Both the position numbers and the translations under genes were made by a program. The notes under the pieces were generated by a model. The model was not told the DNA's origin and ran no database searches. It saw nothing but the letters and a program-made list of their open reading frames with translations. 64,000 nucleotides of DNA, taken from contig NZ_JAATOV010000003.1 in the NCBI RefSeq assembly GCF_011806425.1, positions 372,001-436,000 on the forward strand, in the 5' to 3' direction. This DNA comes from Thalassospira lucentensis. GTDB lineage: Bacteria > Pseudomonadota > Alphaproteobacteria > Rhodospirillales > Thalassospiraceae. The stretch's first letter is position 1, and each line of letters begins with the position of its first letter. Below, one piece after another: positions 54,456 to 63,415 of the stretch.

Positions 54456-55823
54456 ATGGCATCATTAACATCGGGACGACTACATGTGATTGGAGGCGGC
54501 TTGGCTGGGTCCTCTCTTGCGACACTGATGGCCGAAGACGGCATTGACGTCACCCTTTATGATGCTGGTGAACCCTTTGAAAGCCGCTGGACACGGGGCA
54601 TGCAAACCGCCCCGAATAGCCACAAGGTTGCCGAGCCTGAAATATTTTACGATCCCGAAGAACTGGTCTCGGACTTCTTTTCACAATTCCCGGAAATCCC
54701 AGACAAGCTTGTTCGCCCTGCGCATGGTGTTCTTGCACTCAAACGCGGGCGGCGCAAACCGGCAATTGTCGAGCTGAATAGCGGTCTGGCCCATGCATTG
54801 ATCAAAAGACGCCCCGGCCTCGTACTGCAGGCCGTTACGGCCTTTGGCCTTTGGCAGAAACGCTTTGCGGGTGAAGACAGTCGCGTTGACATTCCAAAAG
54901 GAATGGGACGCGCAAACGAAGCCGACAATGATGACGAAAATTGGAAAAAAGGCACATACCATCGTGATGGTTTGGCCGTTTTGGCCGAAATCCTATTTTC
55001 AATGCCCGCTCAGAAATGTTCGAACGCGCTGTTTGGTCGGATTTTGGCACCGTCCATAAAGGCGTTGTTTTCACGAAACCCCGCACCTGTCTTTTCGGCG
55101 ATTGATCCGATCATCCTAAATGACATCGCGCTTCCGGCGTTGCGCGAACGCTTTCTGGCATCTGGTGGACGCGTAATGGCCCATGCGCCGCTGGGCGATA
55201 TCGACAGCACATCGGAATATGCGACCGATTTGCTCTTTGGCGAAGACACCCAAATTGTCGTAAATCCACAGGACGCGGTCGTGTTGGCCCTTCATCCAAA
55301 ACAGTTGTGTGATGCAGTGCCTGATATCGGGTTTGCGCCGGCCCCTGCCCGGCGCCAAACAATGGTCTTTGAAGTACGTCGCCAATTTGCAGAACCGCGC
55401 GGTCTGTTCACATCCGATGATCTTGTGCGGGCGATTTATTGCAACCGACGCCACATCCAGGTGAACTTAAACAGCAACGCGCATTTATCGCCCGATGCCA
55501 CGCCAGAACAGCGCGCGCAGCGAATTTGGCAACGGTGCGTTTGGCTGTGTGATCAGTATCTGAACATTGATTTAACCGCGCGGGCGGAAAATGCCGATGG
55601 GATTGGATGCCCAAACTTCAGCTTCGTGGACGCCGAAGCACCATTTCCCGAACTCACCCCAGGCGTGGCGGCCTTACGCCACCGTTTCAAGCCACCTTGG
55701 AAGAACCTGTTCTTATGCGGTGATTCTTTCCCAGCCGATTACGCACCGGGCCCAGCCGCCCTGTTTGAAAGCGTTAATCAGCTCCATGATGAGCTTCATA
55801 CATTTTTCGCAAAGCCAGCTTAA
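54456..55823 (+). CDS. FAD-dependent oxidoreductase (amine oxidase/phytoene desaturase-like)
   Basis: A 455-residue protein beginning with a Rossmann FAD motif (LHVIGGGLAGSSLATLMAEDGIDVTLYD) and ending with NLFLCGDSFPADYAPGPAALFESV, the usual second FAD contact. This places it near HpnE and other amine-oxidase-like flavoproteins, but the middle is divergent and no substrate motif is recognised. It is divergent from the MscS gene and convergent with the Mth938-like gene, only 34 bases away. A link to isoprenoids through the neighbouring synthase-fold protein is possible but unproven. Confidence 0.75.
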   Translation: MASLTSGRLHVIGGGLAGSSLATLMAEDGIDVTLYDAGEPFESRWTRGMQTAPNSHKVAEPEIFYDPEELVSDFFSQFPEIPDKLVRPAHGVLALKRGRRKPAIVELNSGLAHALIKRRPGLVLQAVTAFGLWQKRFAGEDSRVDIPKGMGRANEADNDDENWKKGTYHRDGLAVLAEILFSMPAQKCSNALFGRILAPSIKALFSRNPAPVFSAIDPIILNDIALPALRERFLASGGRVMAHAPLGDIDSTSEYATDLLFGEDTQIVVNPQDAVVLALHPKQLCDAVPDIGFAPAPARRQTMVFEVRRQFAEPRGLFTSDDLVRAIYCNRRHIQVNLNSNAHLSPDATPEQRAQRIWQRCVWLCDQYLNIDLTARAENADGIGCPNFSFVDAEAPFPELTPGVAALRHRFKPPWKNLFLCGDSFPADYAPGPAALFESVNQLHDELHTFFAKPA

Positions 55824-55857
55824 AACTACTGAGGCCGCCTGCATAAAGCCGCGATAC

Positions 55858-56238
55858 TTAAACGGCGATAATCGCCGCGGCGACCCGACGCCCTTCTGAC
55901 AGAAGAACATTATAAGTTCGGCACGCAGCACCGGTATCCATCGGCTCAATCACGATGCCATGTTCTTTTAACGCCTGACGCCATTCCATCGGTACACGGG
56001 TCAATCGGTTACCCATACCAAGCAACAGGATTTCAACCGTTTCTGCGGCTTCTATAATCGGTGCGAATGACTCAACCAGGATGTCATCGGCTGATGACAC
56101 ATTCCACGAATAAACGGCTTCGGGAAACATCAAGATTGATCCGGTGATGGTTTCCTCGCCCAGCCGGAACAAGCCGTCGCCATAGCTGGTCACCATTTTA
56201 CTGCCTTCGGCAACCATCGTACTTACTTCAATAGACAT
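55858..56238 (-). CDS. Mth938 domain protein (DUF498, NDUFAF3-like)
   Basis: A 126-residue protein with the Mth938 fold: SILMFPEAVYSWNVSSADDI, VEILLLGMGNRLTRVP and LKEHGIVIEPMDTGAACRTYNVLLSEGRRVAAAI (in parts). The human homologue NDUFAF3 is a complex I assembly factor. In many alphaproteobacteria it is near yajC-secD-secF and a phytoene-synthase-like gene, as found here. Function in bacteria is not settled. It has its own start with GGGGCC upstream. Confidence 0.88.
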   Translation of the reverse strand: MSIEVSTMVAEGSKMVTSYGDGLFRLGEETITGSILMFPEAVYSWNVSSADDILVESFAPIIEAAETVEILLLGMGNRLTRVPMEWRQALKEHGIVIEPMDTGAACRTYNVLLSEGRRVAAAIIAV

Positions 56239-56295
56239 GTTGGCCCCATTTTGCCGTCGTTCGAATAATGTCCCTTGGACTTAGTCCGCTTTTGA

Positions 56296-57204
56296 TCAAG
56301 TGTCGAGGTGTTCTGTGTTCATTTTTCCGCGCCACAGAATGAACAACCCGGACAAAACAACGATCCCACAGCCAATCATCATCGGAAGATCAGGACGTTC
56401 GCCAAACAGGATCATGCCCAACGCAATCCCAAACAACAGGCGCGTATAGCGAAATGGTGTCACGGCCGATACGTCACCGCTGCGCATTGCCTTCATCAGG
56501 GATGCATAGGCAAACGCCCCCATCAGGATCGCGCCAAGGTAATATAATATGCTGTGCCCATCTGGCCAGATGAATGCTTTGCCGTCCCAAATCGAAAACA
56601 GAATGCCAGCCACAATAATCGCGATAAAGCCGTAAAATCCCAAAATGGCTGTACTCAGCGACAGCGGTGCTGCCCGGCTGGCAAGATCCCGGCCTGCAAA
56701 ACCAATCGTTCCTATGACGGCCAGCAAGGATAAGGCGGAAAAGCTATCAGTGGTCGGACGCAAAATGATCAGAACCCCGATCAAACCAACAATGATCGCA
56801 GCCCACCGGCGCCATCCCACCTTTTCACCAAAAATAACGGCCGCCCCAAGAACGACGATAATCGGTGTCGCCTGCAGGATCGCTGTGGTCGATGATAGCG
56901 GGGTTAAAGCCAGTGCAAGAACGTAAAACAGCCGCCCAATCACTTCAAAAACAACCCGGATGCCCATGGCACGTGACAGGACATCGGGATTAAGCAGACG
57001 TTGTTTTTGAAAACGCGCAATCACCGCAAATAACAGGGCACCGCCAATCCCAAATACAAGAAGCACCTGCCCCACGGCATGGGTTTCAGAAACGGCCTTA
57101 ACAAAGGCATCTTCAAATGAAAACGCCACCATTGCGGCCATCATCCAAAGACTGCCGATCAGATTTGCGCGATGGTTTGGTGCGGAAGCAATAGGAACTG
57201 TCAT
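56296..57204 (-). CDS. EamA/DMT family transporter
   Basis: A 302-residue inner-membrane protein with ten predicted helices in two EamA repeats. The first begins GSLWMMAAMVAFSFEDAFVKA and the second begins about residue 155. Family members export metabolites such as amino acids; the substrate cannot be told. The C terminus is short and charged. It is inserted between the Mth938-like gene and secF and lies downstream of the secF terminator, so it probably has its own promoter. Confidence 0.88.
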   Translation of the reverse strand: MTVPIASAPNHRANLIGSLWMMAAMVAFSFEDAFVKAVSETHAVGQVLLVFGIGGALLFAVIARFQKQRLLNPDVLSRAMGIRVVFEVIGRLFYVLALALTPLSSTTAILQATPIIVVLGAAVIFGEKVGWRRWAAIIVGLIGVLIILRPTTDSFSALSLLAVIGTIGFAGRDLASRAAPLSLSTAILGFYGFIAIIVAGILFSIWDGKAFIWPDGHSILYYLGAILMGAFAYASLMKAMRSGDVSAVTPFRYTRLLFGIALGMILFGERPDLPMMIGCGIVVLSGLFILWRGKMNTEHLDT

Positions 57205-57278
57205 GAGCTGTCGCCAGTTTAAAAAGGACTTTTAACCGGCGTCCAAGGGGCCGCAAACGATCAACGAACCCAAAAGAA

Positions 57279-57312
57279 AAGGCCGGATTTGTTTTCGCAC
57301 AAACCCGGCCTT
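57279..57312 (-). terminator. Terminator of the yajC-secD-secF operon
   Basis: On the minus strand AAGGCCGGGTTTG pairs with CAAATCCGGCCTT, followed by TTCTTTT, about 33 bases after the secF stop. Confidence 0.8.
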
Positions 57313-57344
57313 CCTGTAAATGTCTATCAATTGGGCCTAATGGA

Positions 57345-58277
57345 TCAGGCGCCAGCTTCCTGGGTTTCTTCTTCGCCCTCTGGAATTTTACGCTTAAGGC
57401 GCAAAACAACCAGCAACGGCGAGGCAACGCAAATCGATGAATACGTCCCGACCACGATGCCAAAGATCAGCGCCATGGTGAAGCCACGGATCGCTTCCCC
57501 GCCAAACGCGAACAACGCAATCAAAGCCAACAGCGTGGTAAATGATGTCATTGTCGTACGTGACAGGGTCGAATTGATCGAAAGATCCAACAGATCGGTG
57601 ATTTCCATCTTGCGGAACTTACGCAGATATTCGCGAATGCGGTCAAAGACAACGACCGTATCGTTGATAGAATAACCCGCAACCGTCAAAATAGCCGCCA
57701 AAGTCGCCAGATCGAACTGAACACCGGTAATGACAAAGAAGCCAATCGTGATCAAAACGTCATGCAAAAGTGCAACGACGGATGCCACGGCAAACTGCCA
57801 TTCGAACCGGAACCAGATATAGACCATGATCAGCAAAAGCGAGATCGCAACGGAATAAATCCCTGCTTCCTTAAGCTCATCACCGACTTTCGGCCCAACA
57901 AGTTCGCTTCGACGAATGGTGACATCGTCGCCAAGCGCCTTGGTCACCGCGGCCAAAGCAGCCATCTGGGCTTTTTCGTCACCATCCTGACGCTGCAACT
58001 GGATCAGGACGTCATCGGGTTCACCGAATTCCTGAATAGAAACATCGCCAAGACCAAGACTGCCAAGGTTGTCGCGCAATGCGCCAACATCAGCCGGACC
58101 ATCCGTTTTGATTTCCACAAGAATACCGCCGCGGAAATCAATGCCGAAGTTAAGGCCCTTGGTGAAGAACATGCCAACAGATGCCAGCACCATCACCAAA
58201 GACACAATATAAAAGATCTTCCGGAATTTGAGGAACGGGACGTTCACGTCATCCGGGATAAGATGCAAAGGTTTCAT
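57345..58277 (-). CDS. secF: Protein-export membrane protein SecF
   Basis: Inner-membrane subunit that works with SecD to pull preproteins through SecYEG using the proton gradient. The 310-residue form has the first helix KIFYIVSLVMVLASVGMFF, the FGIDFRGG motif and the C-terminal helix bundle with AGYSINDTVVVFDRIRE. The start at 58277 follows AGGGA and lies 19 bases after the secD stop; the longer open frame would overlap secD. Confidence 0.95.
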   Translation of the reverse strand: MKPLHLIPDDVNVPFLKFRKIFYIVSLVMVLASVGMFFTKGLNFGIDFRGGILVEIKTDGPADVGALRDNLGSLGLGDVSIQEFGEPDDVLIQLQRQDGDEKAQMAALAAVTKALGDDVTIRRSELVGPKVGDELKEAGIYSVAISLLLIMVYIWFRFEWQFAVASVVALLHDVLITIGFFVITGVQFDLATLAAILTVAGYSINDTVVVFDRIREYLRKFRKMEITDLLDLSINSTLSRTTMTSFTTLLALIALFAFGGEAIRGFTMALIFGIVVGTYSSICVASPLLVVLRLKRKIPEGEEETQEAGA

Positions 58278-58296
58278 ATCTTCCCTGTTCCCTTCC

Positions 58297-59871
58297 TCAA
58301 AGTACCAGCTCGGTCGGACGACGGCGTTTAATCCAGCCTGCAATCAGCAGACGGGTCAGCCAAATCGCCGAGAACATGGATGTGACGATACCAATTGCCA
58401 GCGTAACGGCAAAACCCTTGATCGGGCCAGAGCCGAAGCTAAACAGCACCAATGCCGCGATCAGCGTGGTGATATTGGCATCCAAAATGGTCGACATCGC
58501 ACTACGATAACCCGCATCAATCGCGTTGATCACCGTACGCCCGTTGCGCCGTTCTTCGCGAATACGTTCAAAGATCAGCACGTTGGCGTCAACCGCCATA
58601 CCAACCGTAAGAACGATACCTGCGATCCCCGGCAAGGTCAGTGTCGCCTGCAAAACAGACATCACCGCCAAAACAAGGATCAGGTTTAGCATCAGCGCGA
58701 TATCGGCATAAATGCCAAACCGGCCATAGCTGATCACCATAAAGGCGATAACGAAGACAAGACCAAGAACAGCGGCAATTTCGCCGGCCTCAACAGAATC
58801 CTGACCAAGGCCCGGACCAACCGAACGTTCTTCAAGGATTTGCATCGGGGCTGGAAGCGCACCGGCACGCAACAGAAGCGACAGGTCATTTGCTTCCTGT
58901 ACGCTGAACTGTCCGGTGATGATGCCACTGCCGCCCAGGATCGGTTCGTTGATCCGCGGGGCTGAAATAACTTCGCCATCAAGAACGATCGCAAGACTGC
59001 GACCTGCACTTTTGCTTGTCACGTCACCAAAACGTGCACCACCCGCCGCATCAAAGCGGAAGGAAACAACCGGGCGGCCGTCGCTAAAGGTTGGCTGGGA
59101 ATCAACAAGGTTGTCACCCGAAACCACAATACGACGGTCCACCAGATATTCATGAATACCGGCGGCCCGATCACCTTGGTCGGCTGCAGGCAGGATCATG
59201 GTTCCTGGCGGCAAACCGGTTGCACGGGCATCTGAAACAGTTTTCTGGGCATTGACCAAATGGAAGTTCATCTTGGCGGTACGTCCAAGAATCGCACGCA
59301 AGCGCGACGGATCGTCAAGGCCAGGAACCTGAACCACGATACGGTTTGTGCCCTGACGCTGGATTGATGGCTCCGTCGTGCCAAGTTCATCAACACGGCG
59401 ACGGACAACCTCAACCGACTGGCTAAGGGCGCGATCGACCAATTCCTTCATGGCGGTTTCGTTATAGGAAACAATGATATTGTTCCCCTCGCCGCTCATG
59501 ACGGTGTTGGGCTCGATGTTGCGAACCAACTCACGCGCTTTTTCCGCATCTTCAGGATTAAGAACTGTAACTTCTGCACCCTTCATCGTTGCTTCGCGCG
59601 GGCGGTTACGGATCTTTTCTTTGCGCAGTTCGGTGCGAATAGAATCCGCCAACGCTTCGTAACGTTCGCGAACCACGCTATCGGTATCAACTTCCAACAA
59701 CATGTGCGAGCCGCCCCGCAAATCCAGACCAAGATTGATCTGTTTGCTTGGGAGGAAGCTCGATTCTGTCGGAAGAACGTCCTTAGGCAAGAAGTTTGGT
59801 GCGGCGTAAACCACACCCAAAGCACACACGATAAGAACCAGTGCTGCTTTCCATTTTGTAAAATAAAGCAT
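58297..59871 (-). CDS. secD: Protein-export membrane protein SecD
   Basis: A 524-residue partner of SecF with an N-terminal helix (MLYFTKWKAALVLIVCALG), the LGLDLRGGSHMLLEVD motif, a large periplasmic P1 domain (about 60-340) and six C-terminal helices including GMAVDANVLIFERIREE. The ATG at 59871 is followed directly by the membrane helix expected for SecD; ten extra codons upstream look untranslated. A hairpin lies between yajC and this gene. Confidence 0.95.
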   Translation of the reverse strand: MLYFTKWKAALVLIVCALGVVYAAPNFLPKDVLPTESSFLPSKQINLGLDLRGGSHMLLEVDTDSVVRERYEALADSIRTELRKEKIRNRPREATMKGAEVTVLNPEDAEKARELVRNIEPNTVMSGEGNNIIVSYNETAMKELVDRALSQSVEVVRRRVDELGTTEPSIQRQGTNRIVVQVPGLDDPSRLRAILGRTAKMNFHLVNAQKTVSDARATGLPPGTMILPAADQGDRAAGIHEYLVDRRIVVSGDNLVDSQPTFSDGRPVVSFRFDAAGGARFGDVTSKSAGRSLAIVLDGEVISAPRINEPILGGSGIITGQFSVQEANDLSLLLRAGALPAPMQILEERSVGPGLGQDSVEAGEIAAVLGLVFVIAFMVISYGRFGIYADIALMLNLILVLAVMSVLQATLTLPGIAGIVLTVGMAVDANVLIFERIREERRNGRTVINAIDAGYRSAMSTILDANITTLIAALVLFSFGSGPIKGFAVTLAIGIVTSMFSAIWLTRLLIAGWIKRRRPTELVL

Positions 59872-59972
59872 GTGTTCTTTGACCGGATTTGTCTGGATCA
59901 ACCTTGGTCTGGTTCCAAGGTCCTTGGAACAACGGGTATTTTGTACCGCTCAGGCCACCGGTAAAATGCAAG

Positions 59973-59997
59973 AAGGCGGAGCTAAATGCTCCGCCTT
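59973..59997 (-). other. Hairpin between yajC and secD
   Basis: AAGGCGGAGC pairs perfectly with GCTCCGCCTT around a 5-base loop, without a long T-tract. It may reduce read-through from yajC into secDF. Confidence 0.6.
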
Positions 59998-60013
59998 GTG
60001 TTGCTCGAAGAGA

Positions 60014-60394
60014 TTAGTCTTTTTTGGTCTCTTCAGCGTCTTTTTCGTCTTTATCTTCTTTGGCGTCGCTTTTCGCCGGTTCGGTTTTCGACAGAACTGT
60101 CGAAACCATGCCGCGCGCGACTTTGACTTTAACGCCGTCGGCAATCTCAACCGACAGCTCGTCATCACCAATAACTTTTGCAACGGAGCCGATCAAACCA
60201 CCGGCCGTTACGATTTTGTCGCCACGGCGGATCGCGCCGAGCATTGCTTTATGTTCTTTCTGCTTTTTCTGCTGCGGACGAATAAGCAGGAAATAGAAAA
60301 CAACAAAAATCAGGATCAGCGGGGCAAACTGCATCAGTGCGCCTGCACCGTCGGAACCGCCAGCGGCCTGTGCGTAAGCCGTCGAAATGAACAT
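60014..60394 (-). CDS. yajC: Preprotein translocase subunit YajC
   Basis: A 126-residue accessory subunit of the SecDF complex. One membrane helix (about 22-40, APLILIFVVFYFLLIRPQQKKQKEH in parts) is followed by the YajC domain (GDKIVTAGGLIGSVAKV). The C-terminal tail is very rich in Lys, Asp and Glu and longer than in E. coli. AGGAG lies before the ATG. It leads the yajC-secD-secF operon and is divergent from the DUF815 ATPase. Confidence 0.93.
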   Translation of the reverse strand: MFISTAYAQAAGGSDGAGALMQFAPLILIFVVFYFLLIRPQQKKQKEHKAMLGAIRRGDKIVTAGGLIGSVAKVIGDDELSVEIADGVKVKVARGMVSTVLSKTEPAKSDAKEDKDEKDAEETKKD

Positions 60395-60629
60395 TAGTAA
60401 CTCCTAATCCCTCAGGACAAAATATATCAACTGCCGGAATATAACGGTGTCGAACGCCAAAGCAAGGAAGAACCGGTTTTTTCCGACTGAAATTGCCATT
60501 TATGTGGTCTTGTTCACCAGATTTCTGACGTTATTGCCCCGAACATCCTGTTATTTTCCATTCCCGATATGCTAGCGTTCGCCCTATAAACCAACGTCAC
60601 CAACAATAAGAAACATCCAAGAGGCATCC

Positions 60630-61493
60630 ATGACCACAGATTTAGATAAATTATTACCAACCTTAGAACGTATCGCGTCCGCACTTGAACGCATGGCCCC
60701 ACCTGCGCGCACCCCAAACGATCTAAGCGCGGCGGATGCCTTCGTGTGGCAGGCCGAAAATAGCTATCTGCAGCCGGTTCGCAATGTGAACCGCATTGAT
60801 ATCGATTTGCTGCAGGGCATCGGCCAACAAAAAGAGATTCTATATAATAACACCAAGAGGTTCACCGATGGTTTGCCTGCGAATAATGCCCTTTTGTGGG
60901 GCGCACGCGGCACGGGTAAAAGCTCCATCGTCAAAGCAATGCACGCCAAGATAAATGCCGAAAGCCCTGGTGCGCTGGCCTTAGTGGAAATTCATCGCGA
61001 AGACATCCCGAGCCTGCCCGATCTTTTGCATATCCTGCAAGAAAGCGGTCGCAAAACCGTCCTGTTCTGTGACGACCTGTCCTTTGATATGCATGATGAA
61101 AGCTATAAGTCGCTAAAGGCCGTGCTTGAAGGCGGTGTCGAAGGACGTCCAAAGAACGTCATTTTCTATGCGACATCAAACCGTCGCCATTTGATGGCAC
61201 GCGACATGATCGAAAATGAACGCTCGACCGCGATCAACCCATCCGAGGCAGTCGAAGAAAAAGTATCACTATCGGACCGTTTTGGCCTGTGGCTTGGCTT
61301 CCACAATATTTCGCAGGATATCTATTTCGAAATCATCGAAGGATATGCCAAGGAATTTGATCTTGATATCCCGACCGAAGAACTTCATGCCCGCGCCAAA
61401 GAATGGACGGTCACACGCGGCAGCCGTTCTGGCCGTGTCGCATGGCAGTTTATTCAGGAAATTGCGGGTGAACGCGGGAAATCAATCGACTGA
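60630..61493 (+). CDS. DUF815 family AAA+ ATPase
   Basis: A 287-residue P-loop protein with Walker A GARGTGKSS (91-99), Walker B TVLFCDDLSFD (about 144-154), a sensor region FYATSNRRHLM and a conserved SLSDRFGLWLGFHNISQDIY segment typical of DUF815. The N-terminal 45 residues form a helix that may mediate oligomer or membrane contact. The cellular role is unknown. GAGG precedes the ATG; the gene is monocistronic with a strong terminator. Confidence 0.88.
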   Translation: MTTDLDKLLPTLERIASALERMAPPARTPNDLSAADAFVWQAENSYLQPVRNVNRIDIDLLQGIGQQKEILYNNTKRFTDGLPANNALLWGARGTGKSSIVKAMHAKINAESPGALALVEIHREDIPSLPDLLHILQESGRKTVLFCDDLSFDMHDESYKSLKAVLEGGVEGRPKNVIFYATSNRRHLMARDMIENERSTAINPSEAVEEKVSLSDRFGLWLGFHNISQDIYFEIIEGYAKEFDLDIPTEELHARAKEWTVTRGSRSGRVAWQFIQEIAGERGKSID

Positions 61494-61530
61494 TTTCAAT
61501 GACTTGTTTGATGTAATTGTTAAACCACGT

Positions 61531-61565
61531 AAAAAACACCCGGCTTAGCCCCGGGTGTTTTTTTA
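61531..61565. terminator. Bidirectional terminator between DUF815 and LysM-M23 genes
   Basis: AAAAAACACCCGG pairs with CCGGGTGTTTTTTT around CTTAGCC, with A- and T-tracts on both sides. Its right end runs into the last codons of the converging gene. Confidence 0.88.
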
Positions 61566-62651
61566 TCGCGATACCATCACACGTGGCAAAAGCTTCATCG
61601 GGTCCGAAGATTTACGTCCGCGCCGAATTTCGAAATGCAATTGCGGGAACGTCACCGCCCCGGTTGATCCGACACTTGAAATACGCTGGCCGCGCTTGAC
61701 CACATCACCGCGTGCAACCAGTGGGTTTTCGGTATGGGCGTATGCCGTCACATAATTATCGGCATGCTTGATCAGGATAAGGTTGCCAAAGCCGCGCAAT
61801 TCATTGCCGACATAGGTTACAACACCATTTTCCGCCGCCGTGATCGGCGTGCCGCGGTCAGCCTGAATGTTGATCCCGTCATTAAACAATCCACCAGCAC
61901 CCGCACCATATTTCAGGACAACTTTGCCCTGAACGGGCCAAACAAAGCCCTTGCGTCCGGTCGGTTCGGCCAGAACGACTTCTTTACGAACGTGGCTGCC
62001 CTGCCCGGCGGCGGGTGTATGTTTGCGATCGGTCTTCCAGCTTTGCGTGCTGGCAATCTGTTTTTCAGCCGCCGCTGCGTATTCTTGTGGCTTGATCCCG
62101 GGTGTTGGAATGTTGCCGCCATCGGTTGGTTCAACGCGGGTTGCGACCGTCGTTGGACGCGCTGGCGTGCTCGGCGCGGAACGTTGCTTGGTCGGCACAC
62201 TGACCGTCTGGCGTTTGCCACCAATCGTCACACTTTTGGTTCTGGTGCTTGATGCAGTACGGGTCGTTGATTTGGACGTAGGTTTAGACGATGCCACCGC
62301 AGTGGATGGTGGTGCACTGTCATAATCGGCCTGCCAAGGCGGCAAGACCAACCGTTGACCAGGATAAATGATATAAGGCGCGCGCAGGTCGTTTCGGCTT
62401 GTGAACCGCTGAAAATCGGCACTATAGCGTGCGGTCAACTGCGAAACAGTGTCGCCAGGTTCAACCGTGATAACGCGTTCGCCATTCTTGAGTTTCGGCA
62501 TGCTGTACGGGCTATAACTTGCGCCATCGCCATACACCACCGGTACCGGGGTAGAATTTAGCAAACAGCCGCTTAGCGCCGCCGTTGTCATGCAGACAAG
62601 CAGCAGGTTTCTTCCACGTTGAAAAGCCTGTGTGACACAATTTTCCATCAT
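61563..62651 (-). CDS. nlpD: LysM-M23 lipoprotein (NlpD-like, degenerate LytM domain)
   Basis: A 362-residue outer-membrane lipoprotein with lipobox ALSGC (cysteine near 29). A LysM peptidoglycan-binding domain spans about 57-105, followed by a long Ser/Thr/Arg-rich linker and a C-terminal M23/LytM domain (about 240-355). Two zinc-binding motifs are altered: the usual HxxxD appears as NDGIN and the HxH as QLH. As with E. coli NlpD and EnvC, it should activate an amidase rather than cut peptidoglycan itself. It lies next to pcm and surE, as nlpD does in many Proteobacteria. Confidence 0.9.
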   Translation of the reverse strand: MMENCVTQAFQRGRNLLLVCMTTAALSGCLLNSTPVPVVYGDGASYSPYSMPKLKNGERVITVEPGDTVSQLTARYSADFQRFTSRNDLRAPYIIYPGQRLVLPPWQADYDSAPPSTAVASSKPTSKSTTRTASSTRTKSVTIGGKRQTVSVPTKQRSAPSTPARPTTVATRVEPTDGGNIPTPGIKPQEYAAAAEKQIASTQSWKTDRKHTPAAGQGSHVRKEVVLAEPTGRKGFVWPVQGKVVLKYGAGAGGLFNDGINIQADRGTPITAAENGVVTYVGNELRGFGNLILIKHADNYVTAYAHTENPLVARGDVVKRGQRISSVGSTGAVTFPQLHFEIRRGRKSSDPMKLLPRVMVSR

Positions 62652-62761
62652 GGAAATCAGTGTCCATGATTAGCGGTTAACAATCCGTAAGGACCGCTGC
62701 TTTTAAGTCGAATTTTCGATGATTTCTGATCAGACCTGGCACAACGCGAAGAATGCCTGGC

Positions 62762-63415
62762 CTAGAATTCTTCGGTGCCCGGCAGCATTGGCACAAACCG
62801 CACCGGCATCAATTCGGTGACTTCGACGCCACTTGGCGTTCTCAGCACGCGCAACAACAGCTGCGTATGCGACACCTCGCCCACTGGCACGACCATAATC
62901 CCCCCAACGGCAAGCTGATCGACAAGAACCGGCGGAACGTCTTGGGCGGCGGCGGTCACAATGATCCGATCAAACGGTGCCTGTGCTTTCCAGCCAAGCC
63001 CACCATCCCCGTGCAGGGTTGAAATGGTATGCAGGCCAAGCTGACGGAATTTATCTTCGGCCTCACGCAGCAGCGGTTTATGCCGTTCTAGCGTATAAAC
63101 ACGGCGGGCAAGCTTTGCCAAAATGGCCGCCTGATAGCCAGACCCAGTACCGACCTCTAAGACCTTCATGCGGTCATTCAGCTCAAGCGCCTGCGTCATT
63201 AACGCAACGATATAGGGCTGTGAAATTGTTTGTCCCTTGCTGATCGGCAAGGCGACGTTTTCCCACGCACGGGACATAAACGGTTCAGCGACGAATATTT
63301 CGCGGGGAATATCGGCCAGCGCGCGCAACACGGTCTCGTCATGAATGCCATCATCACGAAGAACGTCAAGCAGGTTGGCTATTTTTGTTTCACGCGTAAT
63401 GACCGGCTCGTTCAC
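62762..63415 (-). CDS. pcm: Protein-L-isoaspartate O-methyltransferase
   Basis: Repairs isoaspartyl residues in damaged proteins with S-adenosylmethionine. The 217-residue protein has GQTISQPYIVALMTQAL and the SAM motif VLEVGTGSGYQAAIL, followed by VYTLER. It probably starts with GTG at 63415, which overlaps the surE stop codon as GTGA. surE-pcm-nlpD is a widely conserved order linked with stationary-phase survival. Confidence 0.94.
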   Translation of the reverse strand: MNEPVITRETKIANLLDVLRDDGIHDETVLRALADIPREIFVAEPFMSRAWENVALPISKGQTISQPYIVALMTQALELNDRMKVLEVGTGSGYQAAILAKLARRVYTLERHKPLLREAEDKFRQLGLHTISTLHGDGGLGWKAQAPFDRIIVTAAAQDVPPVLVDQLAVGGIMVVPVGEVSHTQLLLRVLRTPSGVEVTELMPVRFVPMLPGTEEF

